From RHLJ01 sp040222455 (GTDB taxonomy: Bacteria > Bacteroidota > Rhodothermia > Balneolales > Balneolaceae): a stretch of 64,000 nt of DNA. Positions 8,009 to 17,363 of the stretch are shown here, piece by piece. Positions within the stretch are counted from its first letter, which is position 1. Every line of letters begins with the position of its first letter. Under the pieces are notes generated by a model that saw only the letters and a program-made list of their open reading frames with translations, ran no database searches and was not told where the DNA came from. The stretch covers positions 310,001 to 374,000 of the forward strand of contig JAVKDD010000020.1 of the NCBI GenBank assembly GCA_040222455.1, written 5' to 3'. The position numbers were made by a program, and so were the translations under genes.

Positions 8009-9736
8009 CTACTTTTTTGGGAAAGAAACGCTCACCATAATCCCAACTCCAACCACCACAAAAGCACCAAGTGGATTTAACCATAAAAACTCGATGGCTT
8101 TGGAGTAATTTTCCGGGACTTGTGTCCAGGGTAAAAAGAATGAGTAATCACCAAGGGTTTCAGAATAGAAGAGACGGTCGAAAGTAAAAACAGAGAACAT
8201 TCCAGATATAAGTCCCGTTAGGGCACCGGTTCCGTTGGCTTTCTTTACCCAAAGTAGTAGTATAAAAACCCCAAGAATAGAGCCATAAAAATAGCTACCA
8301 ATTTGGTTAATCAACTCAATAATAGATTGTGTTTCACCGAGTGCCAATGCAGAGACGGTAGCAATAACACCCCACAAAGCTGTTACACCACGAGATGATT
8401 TTAGGTAATGCGTTTCACCGTGATCTTTCCTATCCAACCGTTGATACCAATCAACAATAGAAACGGTAGTGAGTGCATTTAACTCGCTGTCTATCGAACT
8501 CATTGCAGCGGCAAAAATTCCGGCTATAATCAAGCCAACAAACCCAATGGGAATAAACTTGAGGATGAAATATGGGAAGATATAATTGGTGTCATTTACA
8601 TCGGTTTGTCGAATTTCTGCTTGAAGCGCCAACTCGTTTTGTCTCGCCAAATTTAATTCAGAATCAGCTTGCAGAAAGGCTTGTTGCGAAATCAAATCCC
8701 TATTCTTAGCGGCTTCAAGAGCAAGACTTTGTCGCTTTATACGGGCCAGCGTGTATTGTCTGTCAATTAGTTGTTCTCTTTGGATCTGTTCTTCTGTTTG
8801 GGCAACAGGTTCGGTTGCCCGAAATGAAATAGGTGCATCGTTAAAAATAAAAAACACATACATCATAACCCCAAGTAGAAGAATGAAGAATTGCATGGGC
8901 ACTTTTGCATAAGCAGAAAGTAAAAGTGATTTTCGGGCTTCTCCAATCGAAGGAGTGGTTAAATAGCGTTGTACTTGAGTTTGATCGGTTCCAAAATATG
9001 AAAGCATTAAAAAGAGTGCGGCAAAAACACCACTCCAAACATTATACTTTTCACTCAAATCGAAATTAAGATCCAGGGCGGTAAGTTTATCCAAACTCCC
9101 GGCAAGGTAAAGTGCATCTCCAAAGCCTATGTCTTCAGGCATATTAAAAATGATGATAAAGAAACAAAAAACCAGTCCGAAGATCATGACGGTCATTTGC
9201 TTAACATCGGTAGTAATTACACCGGCAACTCCACCAATCATGGTATAAATGGTCGCAATTAATCCTATAATAAGAATGGTAGCGGATAGAGGGAGGCCAA
9301 GCAACAAGGCTAAAACATATGAAGGCGCAGCAATTACAGCTCCTAATGCAAGTCCACGTGAAATGAGGAAAAGCCCGCTTGTAGTAAGTCGTGTTTTTAA
9401 TCCGAAACGTTCTTCGAGTACTTCATAAGCCGTAAAAGCTTTCATCTTACTAAAGAATGGAACTAGAAAAATACAGATAAGAATCATAGCAAACGGAATA
9501 GCAAGATACACCTGCACAAACCGCATATCTTCTACATAGGCAATACCTGTTGTGCCAATGAAAGTGATGGCAGAAGCCTGTGTTGCCATAATGGAGAGCC
9601 CTGCAGCCCACCAAGGCATGTTTCGTCCGGCAAGTAAATAGCCTTCAATATTATGTGAGTCTTTACCTTTTCTGGTTCCATCCCAGATGGTGTAAGCAAG
9701 AAAAGCAAAAAGTACAATCCAGTCTAACCAATGCAT
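8009..9736 (-). CDS. Sodium:solute symporter (SSS/SLC5 family)
   Basis: 575 residues with about 13 transmembrane helices of the LeuT-like SSS fold. Helix 1 carries the broken motif around AAGLSIMATQASAITFIG that forms the Na+ and substrate sites, and ALSYFGTDQTQVQRYLT lies at helix 7. Between helices, residues about 312-378 form a hydrophilic, Gln/Ala/Leu-rich helical insertion. Members from Bacteroidota often carry such an insertion, which is absent from classical SSS proteins. A 38-residue membrane protein gene ends three bases before its start. Being next to nagB suggests a sugar or sialic-acid-like substrate, but that gene is on the opposite strand and the link is inferred. The nucleotide-sugar and organic-acid branches of the family are alternatives. 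Confidence 0.88.
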   Translation of the reverse strand: MHWLDWIVLFAFLAYTIWDGTRKGKDSHNIEGYLLAGRNMPWWAAGLSIMATQASAITFIGTTGIAYVEDMRFVQVYLAIPFAMILICIFLVPFFSKMKAFTAYEVLEERFGLKTRLTTSGLFLISRGLALGAVIAAPSYVLALLLGLPLSATILIIGLIATIYTMIGGVAGVITTDVKQMTVMIFGLVFCFFIIIFNMPEDIGFGDALYLAGSLDKLTALDLNFDLSEKYNVWSGVFAALFLMLSYFGTDQTQVQRYLTTPSIGEARKSLLLSAYAKVPMQFFILLLGVMMYVFFIFNDAPISFRATEPVAQTEEQIQREQLIDRQYTLARIKRQSLALEAAKNRDLISQQAFLQADSELNLARQNELALQAEIRQTDVNDTNYIFPYFILKFIPIGFVGLIIAGIFAAAMSSIDSELNALTTVSIVDWYQRLDRKDHGETHYLKSSRGVTALWGVIATVSALALGETQSIIELINQIGSYFYGSILGVFILLLWVKKANGTGALTGLISGMFSVFTFDRLFYSETLGDYSFFLPWTQVPENYSKAIEFLWLNPLGAFVVVGVGIMVSVSFPKK

Positions 9737-9739
9737 GAG

Positions 9740-9856
9740 TTAAGGTAGATTGAAATAAAAAGTGAACAACCAAAAGAGAAGAACACATGCAATGCCCCAG
9801 CAGAACACATCAATGTAGATTTTCTTCCAGTTCGTTTTTTCTGAGAGGTGTTCCAT
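9740..9856 (-). CDS. 38-residue membrane protein, putative symporter small accessory protein
   Basis: A short ORF begins with ATG at 9854-9856 and stops (TAA) at 9740-9742, three bases before the ATG of the SSS symporter. The product starts MEHLSEKTNWKKIYIDV. It continues with one strongly hydrophobic helix (CWGIACVLLFWLFTFYF) and ends NLP. A basic, hydrophilic N-terminus before one helix suggests an N-in single-pass topology. Tiny single-pass proteins encoded directly ahead of SSS transporters are a recognised theme (symporter small accessory proteins), and the spacing implies coupled translation. It was found by reading the region upstream of the symporter. Confidence 0.65.
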   Translation of the reverse strand: MEHLSEKTNWKKIYIDVFCWGIACVLLFWLFTFYFNLP

Positions 9857-10041
9857 AAATGATTTTGGATTAAATGTATTGGCTACCAGCTAATTTGAAT
9901 GAGAAAGCTACATTTTTCAAGATTTAATTCAAATTTAATGGGTTTGTATAGGGGTTAAGGAAGTTACATCGGTCTTTAAGGGTAAAGTAACCAAATATTG
10001 AATGGGATTTGAGTTTAGAAAACCCATGAATTAAGTAAGTA

Positions 10042-10806
10042 ATGAAACTGAATTTTTTTTCAAATGCTGATAGAGCCTCGAAATACGTAGCAAAAAATAT
10101 AGCTGAATGTATTTCTATTAATAACAGTAGAAACGAAAGAACGGTTTTAGGCTTAGCAACTGGCAATACTCCAATTCAGGTTTATAATGAGCTAATAAGT
10201 TACTATAAACAGGGACTCAGTTTTGTAAATGTAATCACTTTTAACCTGGATGAATATTATCCAATGAATGCGTCCCGGAAAGAAAGCTATCACACGTATA
10301 TGGATGAGCATTTTTTTGATCATGTTGATGTGCCTAGAGAAAATATTCATATTCCGAATGGCACGCTACCAGGCGACATGGTTAAAGAATATTGTAATGA
10401 ATATGAAAATAAAATAAGAGAAGTTGGTGGAATTGATATTCAGTTATTGGGAATAGGCCGCACTGGGCATATTGGGTTTAATGAACCCAATTCCACTAAG
10501 GATTCAAAAACAAGACTGGTGTATTTAGACAAGAAGACCTGTGAAGACGCCGCAAAAGATTTTAATGGGATAGATAACGTTCCCAAAATGGCGATTACAA
10601 TGGGAATTTCGACAATTTTAAGTGCCAAGAAAATTTACCTACTATCGTTTGGAAGTAGAAAAGCTGAGATTACTAAAGAATGTCTATTTGGAGAAGTAAC
10701 TAGTGATAGACCGGCTTCTTTTTTGCAAGGAGAAGAAGCTGTTGAGATAGTACTTGATGAGAAAGCAGGTATGTTAATACACAGAAACAAAAATAAATTA
10801 ACTTAA
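10042..10806 (+). CDS. nagB: Glucosamine-6-phosphate deaminase family protein
   Basis: 254 residues of the NagB/RpiA fold, which converts glucosamine-6-phosphate to fructose-6-phosphate and ammonia. Conserved parts are the phosphate loop LATGNTPIQVY, the NLDEYYPM motif with the base D70, and GIGRTGHIGFNEPNS with H143 and E148. In the E. coli enzyme the residue two before the histidine is Asp141. Here it is Thr141, as I recall for a Bacteroidota subgroup in which NagB is fused to a PIG-L domain. The next gene encodes exactly such a PIG-L protein as a separate exported chain. The gene is the first of the plus-strand amino-sugar locus. Deaminase activity is likely but the substitution leaves room for a different amino-sugar phosphate substrate. 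Confidence 0.88.
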   Translation: MKLNFFSNADRASKYVAKNIAECISINNSRNERTVLGLATGNTPIQVYNELISYYKQGLSFVNVITFNLDEYYPMNASRKESYHTYMDEHFFDHVDVPRENIHIPNGTLPGDMVKEYCNEYENKIREVGGIDIQLLGIGRTGHIGFNEPNSTKDSKTRLVYLDKKTCEDAAKDFNGIDNVPKMAITMGISTILSAKKIYLLSFGSRKAEITKECLFGEVTSDRPASFLQGEEAVEIVLDEKAGMLIHRNKNKLT

Positions 10807-10851
10807 ATAGTCATAGTAATATTATGACACTAACCAATAAATAGGATAGAT

Positions 10852-11742
10852 ATGAACAAATACAGTACTTTTTTAGCAATATTTGTATTGGTTCCGACAT
10901 TGTTATTCGCACAAGGGAGCTCATCTGAGCCCGAAATACCGATTGAGGAATGGACAGGAAGAACCATACTTTTAGTGGGAGCTCATCCTGATGATGATGC
11001 AGGCCGACACGGAACATTAGCCATGCTACAAGCTAATGGTAATGATGTATATGTAATGCTTTTAACAAGTGGAAACGTTGGTACCAGAGACAGAACAATG
11101 ACTCGTCAGAGGCTTGAGAAGATTAGAAGACATGAACAAATTAATGCGTTAACAGCTTTAAATATCCCAGAAGAAAATTATATCAACTTAGGGTATACCG
11201 ATGGGATGGTAGAATTCGCTGATAAAGAAGAGTTGGTTAAAAGAATGGTTTGGTGGTATAGAAAAATACAACCAGATGTGTTAATTAGTTTTGAGCCAGG
11301 GTATCGTTATGTAGTTTGGCATAAGAATGATCACCGGTCAGCAGCTTATTTAGCAGTAGATGCAGCTAGAGCAGCAGAATGGCATCTCATTTTCCCAGAA
11401 CAAGTAATTCAGGAAGGATTGGAGCCTGTAAGTATTCGTGAGTATATGTATTGGGGATCAGAAGCGCCTAATATGACAGTTGATATTTCTGATTATGTTG
11501 AAAACAAAATTCAATCAAGAATGGCATATTTGAGCCAGTTTACTTCACTATCAGATAATTACCCTGGTACAAGTGACGAGCGTTTTGCTACTTTAGACGA
11601 TCTTCCAGAAGACGAAAGGAAAGCTTATGTTGAAAGAATGACTAGTAGAACTGGTCCAACTGAAAGTTTTAGATATCGTCGTGGTGCTCCAGATGGTGCT
11701 GGTAGTGGTCCGGCTTTAGGAGAGTCCGGAGGAGATAACTAA
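10852..11742 (+). CDS. Exported PIG-L/LmbE family sugar N-deacetylase
   Basis: 296 residues with a signal peptide (cleavage after LLFAQ, about residue 21). It is therefore periplasmic or secreted, unlike most BshB/MshB relatives. The zinc-dependent PIG-L core is present: GAHPDDD gives H45, general base D47 and zinc ligand D48, and HKNDHRS gives the third ligand H161. The usual AHPDDE motif ends in D instead of E. The C-terminus is a glycine-rich, charged tail (DGAGSGPALGESGGDN). It follows nagB by 45 bases and is closed by a terminator. The expected reaction is removal of the N-acetyl group from a GlcNAc-type sugar or its oligomers; the natural substrate is unknown. Confidence 0.85.
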   Translation: MNKYSTFLAIFVLVPTLLFAQGSSSEPEIPIEEWTGRTILLVGAHPDDDAGRHGTLAMLQANGNDVYVMLLTSGNVGTRDRTMTRQRLEKIRRHEQINALTALNIPEENYINLGYTDGMVEFADKEELVKRMVWWYRKIQPDVLISFEPGYRYVVWHKNDHRSAAYLAVDAARAAEWHLIFPEQVIQEGLEPVSIREYMYWGSEAPNMTVDISDYVENKIQSRMAYLSQFTSLSDNYPGTSDERFATLDDLPEDERKAYVERMTSRTGPTESFRYRRGAPDGAGSGPALGESGGDN

Positions 11743-11778
11743 TAGGTTACCTCCAAATACATTGAAAAAAAATAAAAG

Positions 11779-11808
11779 CAACAGGTGTTAAGCCTGTTGT
11801 TTTTTTTA
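11779..11808 (+). terminator. Intrinsic terminator
   Basis: Stem CAACAGG (11779-11785) / CCTGTTG (11793-11799) with a seven-base loop, followed by a run of T. It ends the nagB/PIG-L transcript and separates it from the sigma factor gene. Confidence 0.88.
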
Positions 11809-11957
11809 TTTATAAGAATCATTTTAATTAAAGAAAATGATTTTTGGTTTCTGGTTAGTTCAGTTCAAAATTACCACCTATAAACTTTAAGAATAATAAA
11901 GGACATTAAAGTTATTAGGTTCAGGAGTAGAGATATATAGTGCTACTTTTTGCTTAT

Positions 11958-12548
11958 ATGGAAAAAGGACAAAATGACTTTAGCGATGATGAAGTTGAAA
12001 GTGTAGGTAAAATACGCTCGGGCGATAAGCAAGCTTTTGAGAAGTTATTCTTTGAATACCATAACTCCTTAATCAGGTTTGCAAATACTATAACTAAATC
12101 AAGGGAGTTAGCCCGTGATTGTGTTCAGGATGTGTTTCTTAAAATTTGGAGAAACAAAGAAGAATGGGACATACAATACTCTCTGAAAGCCTATCTATAT
12201 CAATCTGTTAGAAACCAGGCACTTAATCTGTTAGAAAAACAGAAAGCAAGATACCGGTTAAAAGAGAACTACAAGAAAGAATCCCATGACTTTTTGGAGC
12301 ATTCAGGCACTATGAAGATCAGTAATGATCATCTAAGTGAAAAAGAAATCAAGCAACTTAAACGTATATGGGAACTTGTAGAAGAAATGCCCGAAAGAAG
12401 GAGATTAGCGTTTGACCTGAATAGAAGGCACGGTCTTAGTTATAAAGAAATTTCGAAAGTTCTGAATATTTCTAGAAAAACGGTAGAAAATCATATTGGA
12501 CAGGCGATTAAATATATAAGGGAAAAAATTATTCTGGAAGAATTTTAA
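11958..12548 (+). CDS. ECF RNA polymerase sigma factor (SusC/D-associated type)
   Basis: About 196 residues with the two sigma-70 domains. Region 2 is around FEKLFFEYHNSLIRFANTI and RELARDCVQDVFLKIWRNK. Region 4 is around MPERRRLAFDLNRRHGLSYKEISKVLNISRKTVENHI. I chose the ATG at 11958 (MEKGQND); a GTG at 11940 would add six residues (MLLFAY) without domain content. The gene is followed by FecR, SusC with an STN domain and SusD, the standard trans-envelope signalling set. The sigma factor is therefore expected to be held by FecR and released when SusC binds its ligand, activating this uptake locus. Confidence 0.92.
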   Translation: MEKGQNDFSDDEVESVGKIRSGDKQAFEKLFFEYHNSLIRFANTITKSRELARDCVQDVFLKIWRNKEEWDIQYSLKAYLYQSVRNQALNLLEKQKARYRLKENYKKESHDFLEHSGTMKISNDHLSEKEIKQLKRIWELVEEMPERRRLAFDLNRRHGLSYKEISKVLNISRKTVENHIGQAIKYIREKIILEEF

Positions 12549-12619
12549 AAATTCTTTAGGGGTATTATAAATCAGCTCTGTCTTATAAAGAAATAGCATA
12601 ACATAAAAAGTTAATCAAA

Positions 12620-13654
12620 TTGAAAAGTAAGCTCTTGGCTAAGTATTTAGCCAAAAATTGTTCTAACGAAGAAGCCAAAGAAGTAAAGAATTGGCTAGCC
12701 GAAGACATCAACAATATGCAGGCATTGAAGGAATTCGAAAAAATATGGAACTTATCTCCTGATTTTGAAGGAGAGGGCGAAAGTTTTGATGTCGAAATGG
12801 ATTGGGCTGTTCTGCAAAATCGAATTGATGAAGAAAGTGGCTATTCAAGAAAGCTGAAAACTAAAAAACTTCATAGGCTTGAGTCTTCTAATTGGTTTGT
12901 TTTTGCTAAAGTAGCTGCAATATTTGTGGTAGCGATGCTTATAGGTGTGTACTCAAGTCAATTTCTAGTTACTGAAGAAGCTGAAATGGTGCCGATACTC
13001 AAAGAGATTACGATGGCAAAAGGTCAAAGAGGTTCATTAACTCTGTCTGATGGAACAAAAGTATCATTGAATTCCGAAAGTAAAATTTCTCTTCCCAGTG
13101 TTTTTAAATCGGATGTAAGAGAAGTGTATTTAGAAGGGGAAGCTTACTTTGATGTAGCTAAAAACCCAAACAAGCCATTCATTATTTATACAAAAGGTAC
13201 TATTGTTGAAGTATTAGGTACTTCTTTTTCAATTCGCTCTTTTCCCGAAGATGGTGTAGTTAGAACGGTAGTTGAAGAAGGAGTAGTTTCTTTTAGAGGA
13301 GATTCGGAAAGTAATGATAATGGTGTAATATTAACTGCCGGAAAGCTTGGGACCTTTGATCTAAATAATAAATCCGTTACTACTGAAGAACCAGAAAATT
13401 TAGATCTGTATCTAGGATGGAAAAATGGATATCTAGCATTCCAAAACTCTTCCATGGATAATGTAAAACTAGCTTTAGAAAGAAAATATGATATTCAGGT
13501 TGAATTTAACTCTACTGAGATTAAAGAGCTTCAACTAACAGCAGAGTTTAAAAGTAGAATGCTTAAGAATGTATTAGAGACGATATCAATGTCTTTGGAT
13601 TTACAGTATGAAATTGATGACGACGTAGTTTACTTTTCAACAAAACAATTGTAA
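12620..13654 (+). CDS. FecR-family anti-sigma factor
   Basis: 344 residues, starting with TTG at 12620. An in-frame stop lies 21 bases upstream and no ATG is available. Residues 1-85 are the cytoplasmic anti-sigma region (KYLAKNCSNEEAKEVKNWL). One transmembrane helix spans about 95-115. The periplasmic FecR domain (about 145-240, YLEGEAYFDVAKNPNKPFIIYT) is followed by a DUF4974-like C-terminal domain that contacts the STN domain of SusC. The gene lies between the sigma factor and SusC, so the signalling partners are encoded side by side. Confidence 0.93.
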   Translation: MKSKLLAKYLAKNCSNEEAKEVKNWLAEDINNMQALKEFEKIWNLSPDFEGEGESFDVEMDWAVLQNRIDEESGYSRKLKTKKLHRLESSNWFVFAKVAAIFVVAMLIGVYSSQFLVTEEAEMVPILKEITMAKGQRGSLTLSDGTKVSLNSESKISLPSVFKSDVREVYLEGEAYFDVAKNPNKPFIIYTKGTIVEVLGTSFSIRSFPEDGVVRTVVEEGVVSFRGDSESNDNGVILTAGKLGTFDLNNKSVTTEEPENLDLYLGWKNGYLAFQNSSMDNVKLALERKYDIQVEFNSTEIKELQLTAEFKSRMLKNVLETISMSLDLQYEIDDDVVYFSTKQL

Positions 13655-13755
13655 AATTTCAATCAATAAATAATTCTGATAAAACAGATAGGATATGGTA
13701 GCGCTTTTCTGATCTAATGAACCAGATTAATATTAACCAGCTAACGAGGACACAT

Positions 13756-16700
13756 ATGAAAAAAACAGCTATAAAACCAATAAGGATGAATTTTTTATAT
13801 TTCATTTTAACGGTTTTTGCGTTTCAAGCGAGTAGTATTAGTGCAAATGCACAGTTAATTACATCAGTCTCGAATAACTTACAGTCAAATTCATATTATA
13901 CTGTAAATGACTATTCGAGTGTAATACCAGAACTACGAAGCATAATCACTTTAGAAAAACAAAATGTTTTGATAGGTGATGCGCTAAAAGAGATTGCAAA
14001 AAAAGCAAAACTAGGAATAGCATTTAATTCCGACTTACAGATTTTAAAGAAAAATATAAATATTAATCTAAAGTCAGCTTCAGTAGGTTTTGCATTACAA
14101 ACAGTATTATTAGGAACTGACTACGAAGTTGCGATTTCTAAGAATAGAGAAATTGTATTGATTAAGAAGGAGCCCTATGCTAAAAAAGAAATAGCTGATG
14201 ATAACTTTACCGTTCGGGGTATTGTAACGGATGCTGAAACAGGCGAGCCGTTACCAGCTGTAAACGTATTTGTACAAGGTACAACCGTAGGAGTTAGTAC
14301 TGAAGTAGATGGGACTTATGAATTGAGTGTTCCGGATGAGTCAGAAGTTCTGATTTTCCGTTATATCGGATATATTACGCAAGAAGTTTTGATTGATGGC
14401 AGAACAGAAGTGAATGTTTCTTTAGAACCAGATGTACTCGCTTTTGATGATGTTGTAGTAGTAGGCTACGGTACTCAACAACGAACGGAAGTAACAGGCG
14501 CTATTTCTTCCGTAAGATCTGAAGACATTCAGAATGTACCAGTTTCAAGTTTTGAAAATGCATTACAAGGTAGAATGGCTGGTGTGAATGTAGCTGAGTC
14601 TACGGGTGAGCCAGGTTCTTCGCCACAAATTTTAATTAGAGGTACGGGTTCAATTTCAGCGGGTAATTCACCTCTTTATGTAGTTGATGGAGTACCTATT
14701 TCAGCAACATCGAATTTGCAATCTAATGTAGGGACGCAAAGAGCTTCTTTCCAGTCGCCAAATGCAAACCCATTAGCCACAATAAATCCTAAGGATATTG
14801 AATCTATTGAAGTTCTAAAGGATGCCTCAGCTGCGGCTATTTATGGATCCAGAGGGTCTAACGGCGTAATCTTAATTACTACAAAGTCTGGACAAGCTGG
14901 AAGAACTGATATTAATTTTAGTGCATATAGTGGAGTTTCTACCGTATTCAATCAGCCAGATATGATGAATGCTTCGGAGTTGATTGCTTATACTCAGGAT
15001 TCAAGAAATAATAATTATCTTCAGGAAATAGCGCTAGGCAATGAACCTGCGAATCCTAGTTATAACCCAGCAACAAATGCTGGTAGACCTAATAATGGTA
15101 ACTATCTTATTCCAGAACAATATGTTAACTGGGATGGTACCGATACCGATTGGTTAGATCTTGTGTTAAGTCCTGCAGCTATGCAGAATTATGATCTTTC
15201 AATTAGTGGTGGAAATCAAACAACGACCTATTCATTTTCAGGTGGATATCTAAATCAGGAAGGTATAATTGAAGGTTCGTCTTTTGATCGTTTTAGCTTA
15301 CGACTTGGACTAAATCATAAAGCATCAGACCGTATTACTGTGGGTGCAAACATTAATACTGGACTTACACAACATGATCGCTTACCTGCAAGTGCCCCAT
15401 ATTTTGGACAGCCTCCAGGAATTATTTATTCTGCAATGGTTCATTCACCAGTTGTTAAACCATATAATGCTGACGGAACAATCAATCAGCTAGACAATCA
15501 ATCGTATTTAGGTGGTGGTACAACAACCGCGAGTAATCCCCTAGCGATTATGGAGTTTATAAGTGAAGACATCACGAATAGTAGAATATTTGGTAATGTT
15601 TATGGAGATGTAGCAATTACGGATGAATTGACGTTTAAATCACTTGTTGGATACAATGTAGAAGGGCTGCAGCAGTCTTTTTATAGAGGAACTGAATTCT
15701 TATATAGAAATCAATCTTCACCACAGCCGTATGCTCAATCAAGCTCTGGTAACCTATTTAATTGGTTATGGGAAAATACACTTAACTATAATACTACATT
15801 CGGTGCCGATCATAAGCTAAATGTAATAGTTGGATATACTGCTCAAAAAGAGCGACTAGAAAGAAGCACAATTCAAGCTAATGGCTTTACCGACGATCAA
15901 ATAACAACGGTTAATGGTGGTATTATTACAGGTGGTGGCGAAATAGCTGAGGAATGGAGCTTAGTTTCTTCATTAGCCAGAGCTAACTATGTATTTAGAG
16001 ACAAATATCTATTAACTGCAACGGTTCGTACTGATAAATCATCTAGATTTGGTTTTGATAATCAAACTGGCGTTTTCCCTTCTGTGTCTTTAGGATGGAG
16101 AGTTAATCAGGAATCATTCTTGAGTGAAATGGATATGTTTAACGAATTAAAGTTAAGAGGTAGCTATGGTGTTACTGGTAACTTTGAAATTCCAAACTAC
16201 GGTGCCATTGGGTTATTAGGTGGTGCAAACTACATTGATGATGCTGGAAATCAGGTTAATGGTGTAGCTCCAATTTCCCCAAGTAATGAGGAGTTGACTT
16301 GGGAAACTTCCTACCAAACTAACATTGGTTTAGATTACGCACTGTATCAAGACCGTATCTATGGTTCTATAGATTGGTATACTATAACAACTAAAGATTT
16401 ACTATTGTCTGTAAATCTACCGGCTTCTTCTGGTTATGCTAGCGCTCTTACAAATATTGGAGAAGTAGAAAATACTGGAATGGAATTCTCTGTTACTACT
16501 AGAAATACAGTTGGCGAATTTAATTGGGCAACTGATTTCAATATAGCAGCCAATCAGAATAAAGTAACAAAATTAGGACCTGAAGGAGATCCGATTTTAA
16601 GTTCTGGTGGTGCAGGAGTAAGACACATCACTAGAATTGGCGATGCGATTGGTAGTTATTACGGCTTCGTTGTTGAAGGTATCTACCAAACTCAGGCTGA

Positions 16701-17340
16701 AATTGATGCCGCTCCAGTTGATCAGTTAGTTGGTCCAGGTGGTGCACGTCCCGGAGACTTTAGATTCAAAGATGTTAATGGTGATGGTGTAATATCTAAT
16801 GATGACCGAACTGTAATTGGTAACTACCAACCAGATTACACATATGGAATCACCAATCGCTTTTCTTATAAAGGAGTAGATCTTAGTGTATTTATCCAAG
16901 GTGTAGGTGGAAGAGAAGTACTTAATCTTACCTCTCGCCATTTATTAAACGGAGAAGCAAACTTTGGTTCTTATGCCGCACTGAATGACCGTTGGATTTC
17001 GGAAAGCAATCCAGGTAATGGAGAGCACCCAAGAGCGGATCGTTCAACTGGAACTCATGGGAATAATAATCGCGAGTCGTCTTATCAGGTTCAAGATGGT
17101 GCTTATTTAAAAATTAAGAATGTAACCATGGGTTATACTCTTCCTGTAGACTTTTTGCAGGGTGCATTTAAACGAGCACGTCTGTATGCATCTGTGACCA
17201 ATCTTGCCATTTTTACCGATTATATCGGTTTCAACCCTGAAGTAAGTCTTCAGGCGGGAAGTAGTTTAACACCGGGTGAAGATTACGGTGCGTATCCTCT
17301 ATCGAGGACTATTCAATTTGGCATTGACTTATCATTTTAA
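13756..17340 (+). CDS. SusC/RagA-type TonB-linked outer membrane transporter with STN signalling domain
   Basis: About 1,194 residues from the ATG at 13756. An upstream ATG at 13717 would put 13 polar residues before the signal peptide. Order of domains: signal peptide, STN domain (about 60-145, the FecR contact), carboxypeptidase-regulatory-like beta-sandwich (FTVRGIVTDAETGEPLPAVNVFV), plug with the SusC signature SPLYVVDGVPI and SAAAIYGSRGSNGVILITTKSG, and a 22-strand barrel ending FGIDLSF. It forms the transport channel beneath the SusD lid encoded next and imports oligosaccharides with TonB energy. The STN domain marks it as a sensor for its own sigma factor. The substrate is inferred from neighbours to be an amino-sugar-containing glycan. 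Confidence 0.95.
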   Translation: MKKTAIKPIRMNFLYFILTVFAFQASSISANAQLITSVSNNLQSNSYYTVNDYSSVIPELRSIITLEKQNVLIGDALKEIAKKAKLGIAFNSDLQILKKNININLKSASVGFALQTVLLGTDYEVAISKNREIVLIKKEPYAKKEIADDNFTVRGIVTDAETGEPLPAVNVFVQGTTVGVSTEVDGTYELSVPDESEVLIFRYIGYITQEVLIDGRTEVNVSLEPDVLAFDDVVVVGYGTQQRTEVTGAISSVRSEDIQNVPVSSFENALQGRMAGVNVAESTGEPGSSPQILIRGTGSISAGNSPLYVVDGVPISATSNLQSNVGTQRASFQSPNANPLATINPKDIESIEVLKDASAAAIYGSRGSNGVILITTKSGQAGRTDINFSAYSGVSTVFNQPDMMNASELIAYTQDSRNNNYLQEIALGNEPANPSYNPATNAGRPNNGNYLIPEQYVNWDGTDTDWLDLVLSPAAMQNYDLSISGGNQTTTYSFSGGYLNQEGIIEGSSFDRFSLRLGLNHKASDRITVGANINTGLTQHDRLPASAPYFGQPPGIIYSAMVHSPVVKPYNADGTINQLDNQSYLGGGTTTASNPLAIMEFISEDITNSRIFGNVYGDVAITDELTFKSLVGYNVEGLQQSFYRGTEFLYRNQSSPQPYAQSSSGNLFNWLWENTLNYNTTFGADHKLNVIVGYTAQKERLERSTIQANGFTDDQITTVNGGIITGGGEIAEEWSLVSSLARANYVFRDKYLLTATVRTDKSSRFGFDNQTGVFPSVSLGWRVNQESFLSEMDMFNELKLRGSYGVTGNFEIPNYGAIGLLGGANYIDDAGNQVNGVAPISPSNEELTWETSYQTNIGLDYALYQDRIYGSIDWYTITTKDLLLSVNLPASSGYASALTNIGEVENTGMEFSVTTRNTVGEFNWATDFNIAANQNKVTKLGPEGDPILSSGGAGVRHITRIGDAIGSYYGFVVEGIYQTQAEIDAAPVDQLVGPGGARPGDFRFKDVNGDGVISNDDRTVIGNYQPDYTYGITNRFSYKGVDLSVFIQGVGGREVLNLTSRHLLNGEANFGSYAALNDRWISESNPGNGEHPRADRSTGTHGNNNRESSYQVQDGAYLKIKNVTMGYTLPVDFLQGAFKRARLYASVTNLAIFTDYIGFNPEVSLQAGSSLTPGEDYGAYPLSRTIQFGIDLSF

Positions 17341-17363
17341 TGAGAACTTTAAAGGAAATTATC

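Noticed and set aside
7892..8080. Plus-strand ORF of about 60 codons in the gap before the symporter.
   Set aside because: No family features; its 3' half overlaps the symporter gene antisense.
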